13,482 nucleotides of DNA from an uncultured Lachnospiraceae bacterium (GCA_947175845.1 CAMWOK010000052.1:1-13482); one strand, 5' to 3'. Positions 1 to 7,785 are shown, counted from the first letter of the stretch. The notes: a model not told the origin generated them from the letters alone. Numbers and translations are program-made.

Positions 1-26
1 ACAAAAATCGGAGTGATGGAGGAAAT

Positions 27-812
27 ATGGACAGGCAAAAATCGTGCGAAGACCCGGCGCTGGTGATGGAGTGTGCGCTGGATATGGGGGAGACTATGCT
101 GCGCTGCGGGGCGGAGATACTGCGGGTTGAGGACACCATCACCCGCATCTGCACAGCGTACGGCGGTGGGATTGTGGATGTGTTCACCATCCTGTCGCTG
201 ATTATCTTGAGCTGGAAAACGGATGCGGGGGAGAATCATACCCTCACAAGGCGCATCAATCCGCATCCGACAGATTTGAATAAGCTGGAGGATTTGAATG
301 CGCTCTCTAGGTACATATGTGAACAGAAGCCACCGTGCAGCGAGATTCAACAGAAAATCCGCGCGGTCATGGCGCCGGAGAAACGGCGTATCTACAAGTC
401 AAAGATGGTGGGGTACGTGCTGTTGGCATCCGCATTTACCCTGTTTTTTGGAGGAAATCTGCGAGACAGCCTAGCGGCCGGCGTGGTCGCAGTGCTGATG
501 TATCTGTGGGATTACTGTTTTGCGTCGCACGGCAGGAACAGGGTGGTGTACAGCCTGGTGATATCCATCGTTGCGGGAATTCTCTGCAGTCTTTCCGTGC
601 TTGCGGGGATTGGCCAGAATATTGACATGGTGATGATTGGAAGCATTATGCTGATGATTCCCGGAATCAATCTGATGAATGCGCTGCGAGACATGATGTG
701 CGGGGATATTATCACGGGGATTCTGCGGCTTGCCGAGGCGCTGATGATGGCGGTTGCGATCGCGGCGGGCTTTGGTATTGCGATGATGCTGTTTGGAGGA
801 CTGCTGAGATGA
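27..812 (+). CDS. Threonine/serine exporter ThrE family, N-terminal half (YjjP-like, DUF1212)
   Basis: Membrane protein of 261 residues, the larger half of a split ThrE-type exporter thought to move threonine/serine (or, for E. coli YjjPB, succinate) across the cytoplasmic membrane. Residues 1-120 form a soluble region with the family pattern: a Gly/Leu-rich first helix, RVEDTITRI near residues 38-46, the GGGIVDVF stretch and the TRRINPHPTDLNKLEDLN block. From about residue 127 to the end there are about five hydrophobic segments, including the PGINLMNALRDMM motif followed by GDIITG that is typical of the family. GGAGGA at 18-23 sits close before the ATG. The stop overlaps the next gene's start in an ATGA at 809-812, so the two halves are probably translated together. 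Family assignment is from remembered motifs; the transported substrate is not shown by the sequence. Confidence 0.88.
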   Translation: MDRQKSCEDPALVMECALDMGETMLRCGAEILRVEDTITRICTAYGGGIVDVFTILSLIILSWKTDAGENHTLTRRINPHPTDLNKLEDLNALSRYICEQKPPCSEIQQKIRAVMAPEKRRIYKSKMVGYVLLASAFTLFFGGNLRDSLAAGVVAVLMYLWDYCFASHGRNRVVYSLVISIVAGILCSLSVLAGIGQNIDMVMIGSIMLMIPGINLMNALRDMMCGDIITGILRLAEALMMAVAIAAGFGIAMMLFGGLLR

Positions 813-1348
813 TAAGTACATTTTGTGAGAAATATTTTGTGATGATACTGACGGCTGCGTTCGGCACAATCGGCTACTGCCTGAACATCAATGTGAAGCG
901 GAACAAGATTGTATATGGCTGTGTCGGCGGGGTGGTATCGACGTTTTTGTACTGTGTGTGCGTGGAGGCCGGGCTGACCCTGCTTGTGCAGAATCTGATC
1001 CCGGCGGCGGCGGTGACGCTGTACGCGGAGATTCTCGCCAGGACGGTAAAGGCGCCCGCAACGGTATTTTTGATTCCATCCATCATACCTCTGGTGCCGG
1101 GAGGCAGGCTCTACTACACGATGCGGGCCATCGTGGACGGCGATGCGGACGCGGCGAAGATATACGCGATGGAGACGCTTGTGATTGCGCTTGGTATCGC
1201 GGTGGGAATCGTGGTGATCTCTTTGATGTTTTATCATGTCAGCCACAAGAACATACAGTATAAAGTTCGGTTTGACCGGTTGGCAGACAGCGGGCAAAGC
1301 GGGGCGCCGGACCCTGCGCACTGCCCGCGCAGCGACAGCGGCAAATAG
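809..1348 (+). CDS. Threonine/serine exporter ThrE family, C-terminal half (YjjB-like, DUF3815)
   Basis: Small integral membrane protein of 179 residues, the partner half of the preceding gene; the two would assemble into one exporter. It has four to five hydrophobic segments and, near residue 89, the family signature PSIIPLVPGGRLYYTM. The C-terminus after about residue 150 is hydrophilic. I place the start at ATG 809, inside the ATGA overlap with the upstream stop, because an earlier in-frame start at 698 would give about 37 extra residues overlapping the upstream gene and lacking family character. In Corynebacterium ThrE the two halves are fused; here they are separate, as in many Firmicutes and in E. 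coli yjjP/yjjB. Nothing links the pair to the sugar genes that follow: it ends at a strong hairpin and the next gene is convergent. Confidence 0.87.
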   Translation: MISTFCEKYFVMILTAAFGTIGYCLNINVKRNKIVYGCVGGVVSTFLYCVCVEAGLTLLVQNLIPAAAVTLYAEILARTVKAPATVFLIPSIIPLVPGGRLYYTMRAIVDGDADAAKIYAMETLVIALGIAVGIVVISLMFYHVSHKNIQYKVRFDRLADSGQSGAPDPAHCPRSDSGK

Positions 1349-1358
1349 AGAGGCCAAG

Positions 1359-1402
1359 ATGGGGTGCAGAATGCTCTGAACATAGCGCATTCTGCACCCC
1401 AT
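1359..1402. terminator. Perfect hairpin between convergent genes, probable bidirectional terminator
   Basis: GGGGTGCAGAATGC at 1361-1374 is exactly complementary to 1387-1400, and two further A-T pairs extend the stem outward to 1359-1402 (16 pairs, 12-base loop). It lies 11 bases after the exporter stop and 6 bases before the stop of the convergent araC-type gene. There is no clean T tract on either side, so calling it an intrinsic terminator rests on position and stem strength. Confidence 0.7.
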
Positions 1403-1407
1403 TCGGG

Positions 1408-2784
1408 TCAATAGATATCGGCATCTGTATACTGGCACGGGGTGTGTTCCCGCGTGACGCTTTCACGGTACAATTTGGGGGTGACGCCCGTGCGTTTCTT
1501 GAACAGGCGGCTGAAATAGTAGATGTCCGGAATGCCGCACAGCTGTGCGATTGTCTTTGTCGGGAATTCGGTCACGACAAGGAGTTTTTTTGCCTGCTCG
1601 ATGCGCTGGCGGTTGACAAAATCGGTCAGCGGAATGCCGACTTCCTTCTTGAACAGTGTGGACAGATAGCTGGCGTTGACGTTCAGCCAGTCGGACATCG
1701 CCTTCAGGCTCAGGTCAGCCGTCAGGTCGGAGTGGATGTACGTGATAATTTTCTGAGTCAGCAGAGAGTAGTTCTTGAGGGTGTGTTTGCGGATCAGGCG
1801 GCAGTAATCGAGCACGATGCGGGACCGCACAGTGTGGCACTGCTCCTTGCTCGTAATCTGCTCGATAAGCTGGACGTGCTGGTTGGAGCACAGATCAATG
1901 TGAATCGGATGTACGCCGGCCTCCTCTGCCTTTTTTCGAAACAGGGTGTTGAAGGCGATTGTGTAGTCTTTGTGGTCGCGCAGCTCGTCGGGCATGCGGT
2001 GCGGCATGGTCAGCGAGGTCATTTTGGAGACAAGCGCCATGGCCTTTGCCTCGTTCCCCATAAAGACGGCATTGAGCATTTCACCCTCCAGCGCATAGCG
2101 CATCTCAATCATCTCGATATTCATCATGGAGTCCTTTGCCTCCCGGTACTGGCGGGAGTAGGATTCATACCATTCGTCCATATCGTTTAAATCCCGGTAG
2201 ATCGTCTCGTACTGGTCCTGTCCGAACAGACTGTTGCCAAGTGTCAGAAAGATGCTGTAGTAGAGGGCAGGAACAGGAAATGATGCAAGACGCAGATAGT
2301 AGCCCTGCAGGACTGTGTGGAGTTCCTGCGGAAGCTGCAGTTTTGCGGCGATGTCATTCAGGCGGGAAGGGCGCATCTCCTCAAAGAGTACAGGGCCGCA
2401 GATCATCAGTAAGTCGCTGCCGGGAATGCGCAGAAGACTGTAAGAGCACTGAAAGGTGTCCTTGAGGTGGCATATGGTGCGGTCTTTCAGGGTGTTTATA
2501 AATTCCCGGACAAAATCCGTCTTGTAGTTTTGCAGGATGTCCGCCCGCAGCCCGCCGTCCATCCATGCATAATCATTGTTCGCGGATGTGACAAAGTGTG
2601 TGGGGATGCGGTTGTTTTCCAGGAAACTGCGCACAAATTCCAACAGGATGTTCGCGGCTGGTGATCCCGACGTATCGTCTATGATTTGTTCTGAAAAAAT
2701 TTGTTCTGAAAAAATTTGTTCTGAATTCAGGTTTTCTGAACGCAGATTTTCTGATAATGTTTCTTGCGGCAGACTGTTATGCAT
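1408..2784 (-). CDS. AraC-family transcriptional regulator
   Basis: Cytoplasmic DNA-binding regulator of 458 residues, probably the local controller of the divergent sugar operon. The last 118 residues (about 341-458) are a complete AraC DNA-binding domain with two helix-turn-helix units: LSLKAMSDWLNVNASYLSTL (first), then TIAQLCGIPDIYYFSRLFKK and the closing GVTPKLYR. Residues 38-330 are an unrecognised sensor region, with no clear cupin or membrane segment, of the kind seen in Lachnospiraceae regulators. Residues 11-35 are five tandem pentapeptides (SENLR, SENLN, SEQIF, SEQIF, SEQII). I choose ATG 2784, which has a purine-rich GAGTGG upstream; an in-frame ATG at 2814 and a TTG at 2856 would add 10 or 24 residues and lack a good ribosome site. 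Its location next to the cluster suggests induction by an imported sugar, but this is inference. Confidence 0.9.
   Translation of the reverse strand: MHNSLPQETLSENLRSENLNSEQIFSEQIFSEQIIDDTSGSPAANILLEFVRSFLENNRIPTHFVTSANNDYAWMDGGLRADILQNYKTDFVREFINTLKDRTICHLKDTFQCSYSLLRIPGSDLLMICGPVLFEEMRPSRLNDIAAKLQLPQELHTVLQGYYLRLASFPVPALYYSIFLTLGNSLFGQDQYETIYRDLNDMDEWYESYSRQYREAKDSMMNIEMIEMRYALEGEMLNAVFMGNEAKAMALVSKMTSLTMPHRMPDELRDHKDYTIAFNTLFRKKAEEAGVHPIHIDLCSNQHVQLIEQITSKEQCHTVRSRIVLDYCRLIRKHTLKNYSLLTQKIITYIHSDLTADLSLKAMSDWLNVNASYLSTLFKKEVGIPLTDFVNRQRIEQAKKLLVVTEFPTKTIAQLCGIPDIYYFSRLFKKRTGVTPKLYRESVTREHTPCQYTDADIY
2680..2754 (-). repeat. Five in-frame 15-bp tandem repeats inside the araC-type gene
   Basis: Five 15-base units encode SENLR, SENLN, SEQIF, SEQIF and SEQII. 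On the plus strand the two units at the 2690-2725 end are almost identical (TTGTTCTGAAAAAAT), and the other three are diverged at the edges but keep the TCTGA core. As the unit is a multiple of three, gain or loss of copies would not shift the frame. Confidence 0.85.
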
Positions 2785-2903
2785 AGGATTCCACTCTTTT
2801 CTAAAAAGGCTCATCTCAAAATGGGATGAGAAGCTGTCCTGTCTCAATTTATTCAAATAATCCAGATATTTTTTATTTATTTTTGCACATTATTTATGCA
2901 AAA

Positions 2904-2916
2904 GCAACACAATATA
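2904..2916 (+). promoter_or_regulatory. Candidate distal operator, copy 1 of a 13-base direct repeat
   Basis: GCAACACAATATA here matches GCAGCACAATATA at 3055-3067 in 12 of 13 positions, in the same orientation and 151 bases apart. AraC-type regulators commonly use paired direct sites, one near the -35 box and one remote. It lies just after an inverted TTTTGCA/TGCAAAA pair. Function is inferred from repetition and position only. Confidence 0.4.
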
Positions 2917-3054
2917 ATAATAATGCAAAAAAATCAAAAAATCGTATCTCCCCAAAGTAAAAATGTGAAAATATGATGTAGATATGCAGAAAATACAAAA
3001 AAAGCACGGTGAAGTATGGAAAATTGTATAAATTAACAAATGTATGCGCGAACG

Positions 3055-3085
3055 GCAGCACAATATATTGGTTATTTTATATAAG
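3055..3085 (+). promoter_or_regulatory. Candidate activator-dependent promoter of the GH2 operon
   Basis: Repeat copy 2 (GCAGCACAATATA, 3055-3067) is followed by overlapping -10-like hexamers TATATA (3078-3083) and TATAAG (3080-3085). Counting back 17 bases puts the -35 position inside the repeat, where no TTGACA-like box is visible; a missing -35 covered by an activator site is the classic arrangement for AraC-type activation. Transcription would start near 3090 and give a leader of about 45 bases before the GH2 start. The whole model is inference. Confidence 0.4.
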
Positions 3086-3135
3086 GATACAAAAGCAAAC
3101 CATAATTGCCGGACAAACCGAAAGGAGGACTTTAC

Positions 3136-5403
3136 ATGAGAACGATTATCAACCTGAACAAGAACTGGAGGTTCATCCAGGAGAATGCGGGGCTTCCCGA
3201 CAAGCTTCCGACTGACTGGACGGTGGTGGATCTGCCGCACACATGGAACGCGGTGGACGGACACGACGGAAACGGCAGCTATGACAGAGGATGTTACTGG
3301 TATGCGCGCACGTTTCGGACACCGGTCCAGCCGCTCGCGGGCGGGCGCGTGTTTGTGGACATTCCGGCGGCGGGGCAGCAGGCGACCGTGTACGTGAACG
3401 GGAAGGAGGTCTGTTACCACGAGGGCGGATACTCTACATTCCGCGCGGATATCACGGATGTGTGCAGCGCGGACGGCGACAATCTGCTGGTGGTTGCGTG
3501 CAGCAATGAGAACAAGAGCAGCGTGTATCCGCAGTCTGCTGATTTTACATTTTACGGGGGACTTTACCGAGGGCTCAATCTAATCAGCGTCCCGGAGACA
3601 CACTTCGAACTGATGTATTGGGGCAGTGACGGACTCAAGGTGACAGCGACACCGACGCAGTGCGGCGGCGCGGAGTTTGCGCTGGAATCCTGGGTGGTGA
3701 GCGCGGACGAAAACTTTACGGTTCAGTATCACATCTGTGACGCGGACGGGAAAGAGGTGGGCTGCTGTGTCCGCCCGGCAGACAGCACGGCTGTGAAGCT
3801 CTTTGTGCCGGATGTGACGCTGTGGGACTGCGACAATCCCTATCTGTACACGGTCACTGCAGTTTTGCAGAGGCGCAACGAAGCGTACGATACGGTCAGC
3901 GCGCGCGTGGGTGTGAGAACCTTCTCTTGCGACCCGGACAAGGGATTTATCTTAAACGGCGTTCCGACGCCCCTTCGCGGTGTCAGCCGCCATCAGGATC
4001 AGCTCTACAAGGGCAATGCGCTGACCAGGGAGGATCACTATCAGGATGCCAGGATTATCAAGGAACTTGGCGCCAACACAATCCGTCTCGCACACTACCA
4101 GCATGCGCAGGACTTCTATGACGCGTGTGACGAGCTTGGATTTATCGTGTGGGCGGAGATTCCGTTTATCAGTGTGATGAACCCCGATCCGGCGGCGCAC
4201 CAGAACTGTATCACACAGATGAAAGAACTCATCTTGCAGAATTACAACCATACAAGCATCTGCTTCTGGGGCGTTTCCAACGAAATACTGATCGGCGGCA
4301 TCTCGGAGCAGCTCGTGGAGAACCACAAGGAGTTAAATGCGCTGTGCAAGGAGCTTGACCCGACCCGCCTGACAACAATCGCGCATGTGTCCATGACGCC
4401 GGTGGACAGTCCGGTCCACAACATCACGGATGTGGAGAGCTACAACCACTACTTTGGCTGGTACGGCGGAAAGATGGAGGACAACGGGCCATGGCTTGAC
4501 AACTTCCACAAGGCACACCCGGAGATCTGTCTGGGACTGTCGGAGTACGGCTGCGAGGGCATCGTCACCTATCACGGGCCAAACCCGGCGTGCAAGGATT
4601 ACAGCGAGGAGTATCAGGCGCTGTATCATGAGCATATGGCAAAGGTGCTTGACGAGCGTCCGTGGCTGTGGTCGAGCCATGTCTGGAACATGTTTGACTT
4701 TGGCTGTGCGGCGAGAAACGAGGGCGGTGTCGCAGGGCGCAACAACAAGGGGCTTGTCACGATGGACCGCTGCACAAAGAAGGACAGCTATTACATTTAT
4801 AAGGCATACTGGAATAAGGAGCCTATGGTTCATCTGTGCGGAAAGCGCTACGCGCAGCGCGCAGGTGAGACGACAGAGATCCGCGTGTACTCAAATCTGC
4901 CGACCGTTTCTCTGTTTGTCAACGGGGAGCTTGCACAGGTCAGGACGGCGGATAAGGTGTTCGTGTTCACCGTTGCGCTGAAGGATGGCTTTAACAGCAT
5001 TCTCGCGCAGGCGGACGGCTGCAAGGACAGCATGACGCTGGAGAAGGTGGAGAAGGAGCCTGATATCTATGTGCTTCCCGAGGTGAACGAGCGGGCAGAG
5101 GGCGTCGCAAACTGGTTTAAGCTGGTGGGCGATCTCGACCTCAAGGCGCCGATGGAGTTCCCGGAGGGCAAGTACAGCGTCAAATGCAAAATGGAGGAGC
5201 TGGCGGAGTGCCCGGAGGCAATGGAGATTGTGACAAAGGCCGTGAAGCTTGCGACGAACTTTGATGTGCGCCCGGGTGTCGGCATGTGGGATATGATGAA
5301 GTCCATGGCTCCGGAAGGAATGGTGAACATGGCTGGAAACATGCTGCCGGAAGGATTTTTGGAGAGCCTCAATGCCCAGCTGATTAAGATTGACAAGAAA
5401 TAA
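3136..5403 (+). CDS. Glycoside hydrolase family 2, probable beta-glucuronidase (or beta-galactosidase)
   Basis: Cytoplasmic retaining beta-glycosidase of 755 residues; no signal peptide. Domains in order: jelly-roll sugar-binding (about 1-165), Ig-like (170-265), TIM barrel (265-555), DUF4982-like beta domain (560-640), and a C-terminal extension (648-755) that is Met-rich near its end. Expected catalytic residues are Glu383 in WGVSNE (acid/base) and Glu470 in GLSEYG (nucleophile). Asn536-Asn537-Lys538 in GRNNKGLVT occupies the place of the NxK motif that reads the sugar carboxylate in E. coli GusA, but proteins annotated as beta-galactosidases often show NDK there, so it is not decisive. The uxuA/uxuB neighbours favour a glucuronide substrate. 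The loop before the acid/base residue is short, as in 'no-loop' gut glucuronidases. Start at 3136 chosen for AAAGGAGG at 3121-3128; an earlier in-frame start at 3106 has no such site. First gene of the cluster. Confidence 0.88.
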   Translation: MRTIINLNKNWRFIQENAGLPDKLPTDWTVVDLPHTWNAVDGHDGNGSYDRGCYWYARTFRTPVQPLAGGRVFVDIPAAGQQATVYVNGKEVCYHEGGYSTFRADITDVCSADGDNLLVVACSNENKSSVYPQSADFTFYGGLYRGLNLISVPETHFELMYWGSDGLKVTATPTQCGGAEFALESWVVSADENFTVQYHICDADGKEVGCCVRPADSTAVKLFVPDVTLWDCDNPYLYTVTAVLQRRNEAYDTVSARVGVRTFSCDPDKGFILNGVPTPLRGVSRHQDQLYKGNALTREDHYQDARIIKELGANTIRLAHYQHAQDFYDACDELGFIVWAEIPFISVMNPDPAAHQNCITQMKELILQNYNHTSICFWGVSNEILIGGISEQLVENHKELNALCKELDPTRLTTIAHVSMTPVDSPVHNITDVESYNHYFGWYGGKMEDNGPWLDNFHKAHPEICLGLSEYGCEGIVTYHGPNPACKDYSEEYQALYHEHMAKVLDERPWLWSSHVWNMFDFGCAARNEGGVAGRNNKGLVTMDRCTKKDSYYIYKAYWNKEPMVHLCGKRYAQRAGETTEIRVYSNLPTVSLFVNGELAQVRTADKVFVFTVALKDGFNSILAQADGCKDSMTLEKVEKEPDIYVLPEVNERAEGVANWFKLVGDLDLKAPMEFPEGKYSVKCKMEELAECPEAMEIVTKAVKLATNFDVRPGVGMWDMMKSMAPEGMVNMAGNMLPEGFLESLNAQLIKIDKK

Positions 5404-5466
5404 AGACAGTTTGCAGACTACAGCTCAATAATAGAGATAAAGGCAAAGTCCGAGAGGAGGATTTTT

Positions 5467-6855
5467 ATGGCAAAAAGTGCAAAGGCTTCCATGCCCCCGT
5501 TTGGCATGGGGGACAAACTGGGATACATGTTTGGCGACTTCGGAAATGATTTTACGTTTATTCTTTCCTCTAGTTTTATGTTAAAGTTCTATACGGATGT
5601 CATGGCGATCGACGCGGCGGTGGTCGGCCTTCTGATGATGGCGGCGCGGTTTATCGACGCGGTGACGGACGTGACGATGGGACAGATTGTGGACCGCTCA
5701 AAGCCGACAAAGGACGGCAAGTTCAAACCGTGGATTAAGCGCATGTGCGGACCGGTGGCAATCGCCTCATTTCTGATTTATCAGTCGGCATTTGCAAATA
5801 TGGCGTACGGTTTCAAGGTGTTCTGGATGGTTATCACCTACATCCTGTGGGGCTCCATATTCTACACCTCCATCAACATTCCGTACGGCTCCATGGCTTC
5901 GGCGGTCTCGCCGGACCCAAAACACCGCGCGGAGCTGTCCACATGGAGGACAATCGGCGGTACGCTCGCAGGGCTTGTGATCGGTGTGGGAACACCTATG
6001 TTTGCCTATGTGACAGTCAATGGAAACACAGTTTTATCAGGTTCGCGCATGACCATTATCGCAGGGGTGTTCAGTGTGCTGGCAATCGTCTGCTATCTGA
6101 TCTGCTTTAAGCTGGTGCGCGAGCGCGTGGAAGTTCCTGCCAACAACACGAAGCTCAATGTCGGAAACATGTTAAAGAGTCTTGTGACAAACCGCTCGCT
6201 GCTGGGCATTATCGCTGCGGCGATCGCGCTTTTGCTTGCGATGCTCACGATGCAGGGGATGGCGGGCTATGTGTTCCCCAACTATTATGGAAACGCGGCG
6301 GCGCAGTCCATGTCGTCCTTAACGGGAAGCCTTGCAGCGCTGCTGATCTGTGCACCGCTCGCGGTGAAGCTGTCCACAAAGTTTGGAAAGAAGGAGCTTT
6401 CGGTGGCTTCCTGCCTCGCATCTGCAGTGATCTTCCTCATCTGCCTGATTGTGCACCCACAAAATCCGTTTGTGTACGTTGCATTTTTCACGCTCGCTTA
6501 CGTGGGGCTTGGATTTTTCAACACAGTGATCTGGGCGATGATCACGGACGTTATCGACGATGCGGAAGTGCGCAACGGGGTGCGCGAGGACGGCACGATC
6601 TACTCGGTGTACTCTTTTGCCAGGAAGCTCGGACAGGCGCTCTCGGCAGGACTGACAGGCGCTCTGCTTACCATGATTGGCTACTCGACGGCGACCGCGT
6701 TTGACCCGGAGGTCACGGAGCGGATCTTCAAGCTCTCCTGCATCGCGCCGATTATCGGCTTTGGACTTGTGGCGGTATTTTTGCTCCTGATATATCCGCT
6801 CAACAAGAAGCGCGTGGAGGAAAATGTTGCGGAGCTTGCACGCAGGAGAAAATAG
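5467..6855 (+). CDS. GPH-family glycoside/hexuronide:cation symporter (MFS)
   Basis: Inner-membrane symporter of 462 residues, the usual length for the glycoside-pentoside-hexuronide family (MelB, GusB/UidB, XynP), with about 12 hydrophobic segments. Family marks are visible: GDFGNDFTF near residues 23-31, Arg61/Asp64/Asp68 in ARFIDAVTDVTMG, matching the cation-site region of MelB, then DRSKPTKDGKFKPW, and EDGTIYSVYSFARKLGQA in the second half. It probably brings the glycoside or small oligosaccharide into the cell with H+ or Na+, feeding the cytoplasmic GH2 and GH3 enzymes; GusB beside a GH2 glucuronidase is the E. coli parallel. GAGAGGAGG at 5452-5460 supports the start, 63 bases after the GH2 stop. 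The exact sugar cannot be read from sequence. Confidence 0.92.
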   Translation: MAKSAKASMPPFGMGDKLGYMFGDFGNDFTFILSSSFMLKFYTDVMAIDAAVVGLLMMAARFIDAVTDVTMGQIVDRSKPTKDGKFKPWIKRMCGPVAIASFLIYQSAFANMAYGFKVFWMVITYILWGSIFYTSINIPYGSMASAVSPDPKHRAELSTWRTIGGTLAGLVIGVGTPMFAYVTVNGNTVLSGSRMTIIAGVFSVLAIVCYLICFKLVRERVEVPANNTKLNVGNMLKSLVTNRSLLGIIAAAIALLLAMLTMQGMAGYVFPNYYGNAAAQSMSSLTGSLAALLICAPLAVKLSTKFGKKELSVASCLASAVIFLICLIVHPQNPFVYVAFFTLAYVGLGFFNTVIWAMITDVIDDAEVRNGVREDGTIYSVYSFARKLGQALSAGLTGALLTMIGYSTATAFDPEVTERIFKLSCIAPIIGFGLVAVFLLLIYPLNKKRVEENVAELARRRK

Positions 6856-6900
6856 GAACCTTTTGACAAGATGACAGAGAATCGGAGAAAGGGGCGGACA

Positions 6901-7767
6901 ATGGCAGACAAGTTTTTGGCATACACCAAGCGAAGCGACTATCTGATCTGCGTGGACAGCGACGGCTGCGCCATGGATACCATGGACATCAAGCATATCC
7001 GCTGTTTTGGACCCTGCATGGTCGCGGAGTGGGGGCTCGAGGAGTGGCGTGACGCGATACTCGGGCGCTGGAATGAGATAAATCTGTACACGATGACGCG
7101 CGGCATCAACCGCTTTAAAGGGCTGGTGAAGGCGCTCGGGGAGATACAGGAGAACTACTGTGAGATTGAGGAACTCGATGTGCTCGAACGGTGGGTGGAG
7201 CAGACGCCGGAGCTGTCCAACGCGGCGCTTGAGCGGGAGATTGAGAAAAATGACAACATCTGCCTGCGCAAGGCGCTGGCGTGGAGCACCGCTGTGAACC
7301 AGTCCATAGACAGGCTGCCGGAGGAGGACAAACGTCCTTTTCCGGGAGTTTTAGAAGCCCTCAGGCGGGCGTACCGGGACGCGGATGTCGCGATTGTGTC
7401 CAGCGCGAACCTCAGTGCGGTGCTGGATGAGTGGGATTTTTACGGGCTGTTAGAGTACACGGATGTGGTGCTCGCGCAGGATTCCGGAAGCAAGGCGTTC
7501 TGCATCGGCGAGCTGATGAAGCGGGGATATGCCCCGGATCATGTGCTGATGTGCGGCGACGCGCCGGGAGATTTGGATGCGGCGGAGAAGAACGGGGTAT
7601 ACTACTATCCGATTCTCGTGCGGCAGGAGGCACAGAGCTGGGAAGAGTTTGGCAGGGAGGGGATCGCGCATTTTCTAAACGGCACCTACGGCGGCGCTTA
7701 CCAGCAGGAGAAGAAGCAGCAGTTTCTTGATAATCTTGGCGGAAAACAGGAAATCAGAGAGAAATGA
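6901..7767 (+). CDS. HAD-superfamily hydrolase (phosphatase or phosphomutase type), substrate unknown
   Basis: Soluble HAD-fold enzyme of 288 residues. Motif I is Asp19-Ser-Asp21-Gly followed by CAMDTM, which resembles the DxDGxxxDT signature of the beta-phosphoglucomutase/phosphoglycolate-phosphatase branch. Motif II is Ser167 in VAIVSSAN, motif III is probably Lys198 (GSK), and motif IV is GDAPGDLDAAEKNG with Asp220 and Asp224. The 130 or so residues between motifs I and II form an unusually large cap rich in charged residues. I choose ATG 6901, preceded by an AAAGGGG-type site, over an in-frame ATG at 6871. It sits 45 bases after the transporter and 18 bases before the GH3 gene, so it should be made with them. 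A role on a sugar phosphate from this pathway is plausible but unproven; standard uronate breakdown needs no phosphatase. Confidence 0.82.
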   Translation: MADKFLAYTKRSDYLICVDSDGCAMDTMDIKHIRCFGPCMVAEWGLEEWRDAILGRWNEINLYTMTRGINRFKGLVKALGEIQENYCEIEELDVLERWVEQTPELSNAALEREIEKNDNICLRKALAWSTAVNQSIDRLPEEDKRPFPGVLEALRRAYRDADVAIVSSANLSAVLDEWDFYGLLEYTDVVLAQDSGSKAFCIGELMKRGYAPDHVLMCGDAPGDLDAAEKNGVYYYPILVRQEAQSWEEFGREGIAHFLNGTYGGAYQQEKKQQFLDNLGGKQEIREK

Positions 7768-7785
7768 TAAAGGAGAAGTGATAGA

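Larger units (their letters stand above)
2785..3135. promoter_or_regulatory. AT-rich divergent control region between the regulator and the GH2 operon
   Basis: This 351-base gap separates two divergent start codons and is far richer in A and T than the coding DNA. It carries a near-perfect 13-base direct repeat (2904-2916 and 3055-3067), TGCAAAA-type repeats at 2897, 2934 and a looser copy at 2986, an inverted TTTTGCA/TGCAAAA pair (2881-2887 with 2897-2903), and a 10-base palindrome at 3061-3070. I see no convincing coding gene in it. The promoter for the minus-strand regulator should lie in the left half, but I cannot pick its boxes with confidence. Confidence 0.75.

Noticed and set aside
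512..1438. 308-codon minus-strand open frame over the ThrE genes
   Set aside because: Covers two coupled membrane-protein genes with family signatures and runs through the terminator hairpin; translation looks random and Arg/His-rich.
2680..2754. Possible CRISPR-like array
   Set aside because: Units are 15 bases, contiguous with no spacers, and in frame inside a protein gene.
2785..2856. Longer regulator starting at TTG 2856 or ATG 2814
   Set aside because: No convincing ribosome site before either; the ATG at 2784 has a better purine-rich stretch. The choice remains uncertain and does not affect the domains.
3041..3054. Possible CcpA (cre) site TGTATGCGCGAACG
   Set aside because: Only the TG and central CG agree with the consensus; several other positions fail, so the match is not better than chance.
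3106..3135. GH2 start ten codons earlier at 3106
   Set aside because: This would put the excellent AAAGGAGG ribosome site inside the coding region; ATG 3136 is 7 bases after it and gives the usual GH2 N-terminus.
2857..3135. Small minus-strand open frame reaching from the GH2 start into the control region
   Set aside because: AT-rich low-complexity translation, no ribosome site, overlaps the GH2 gene start and the candidate promoter.
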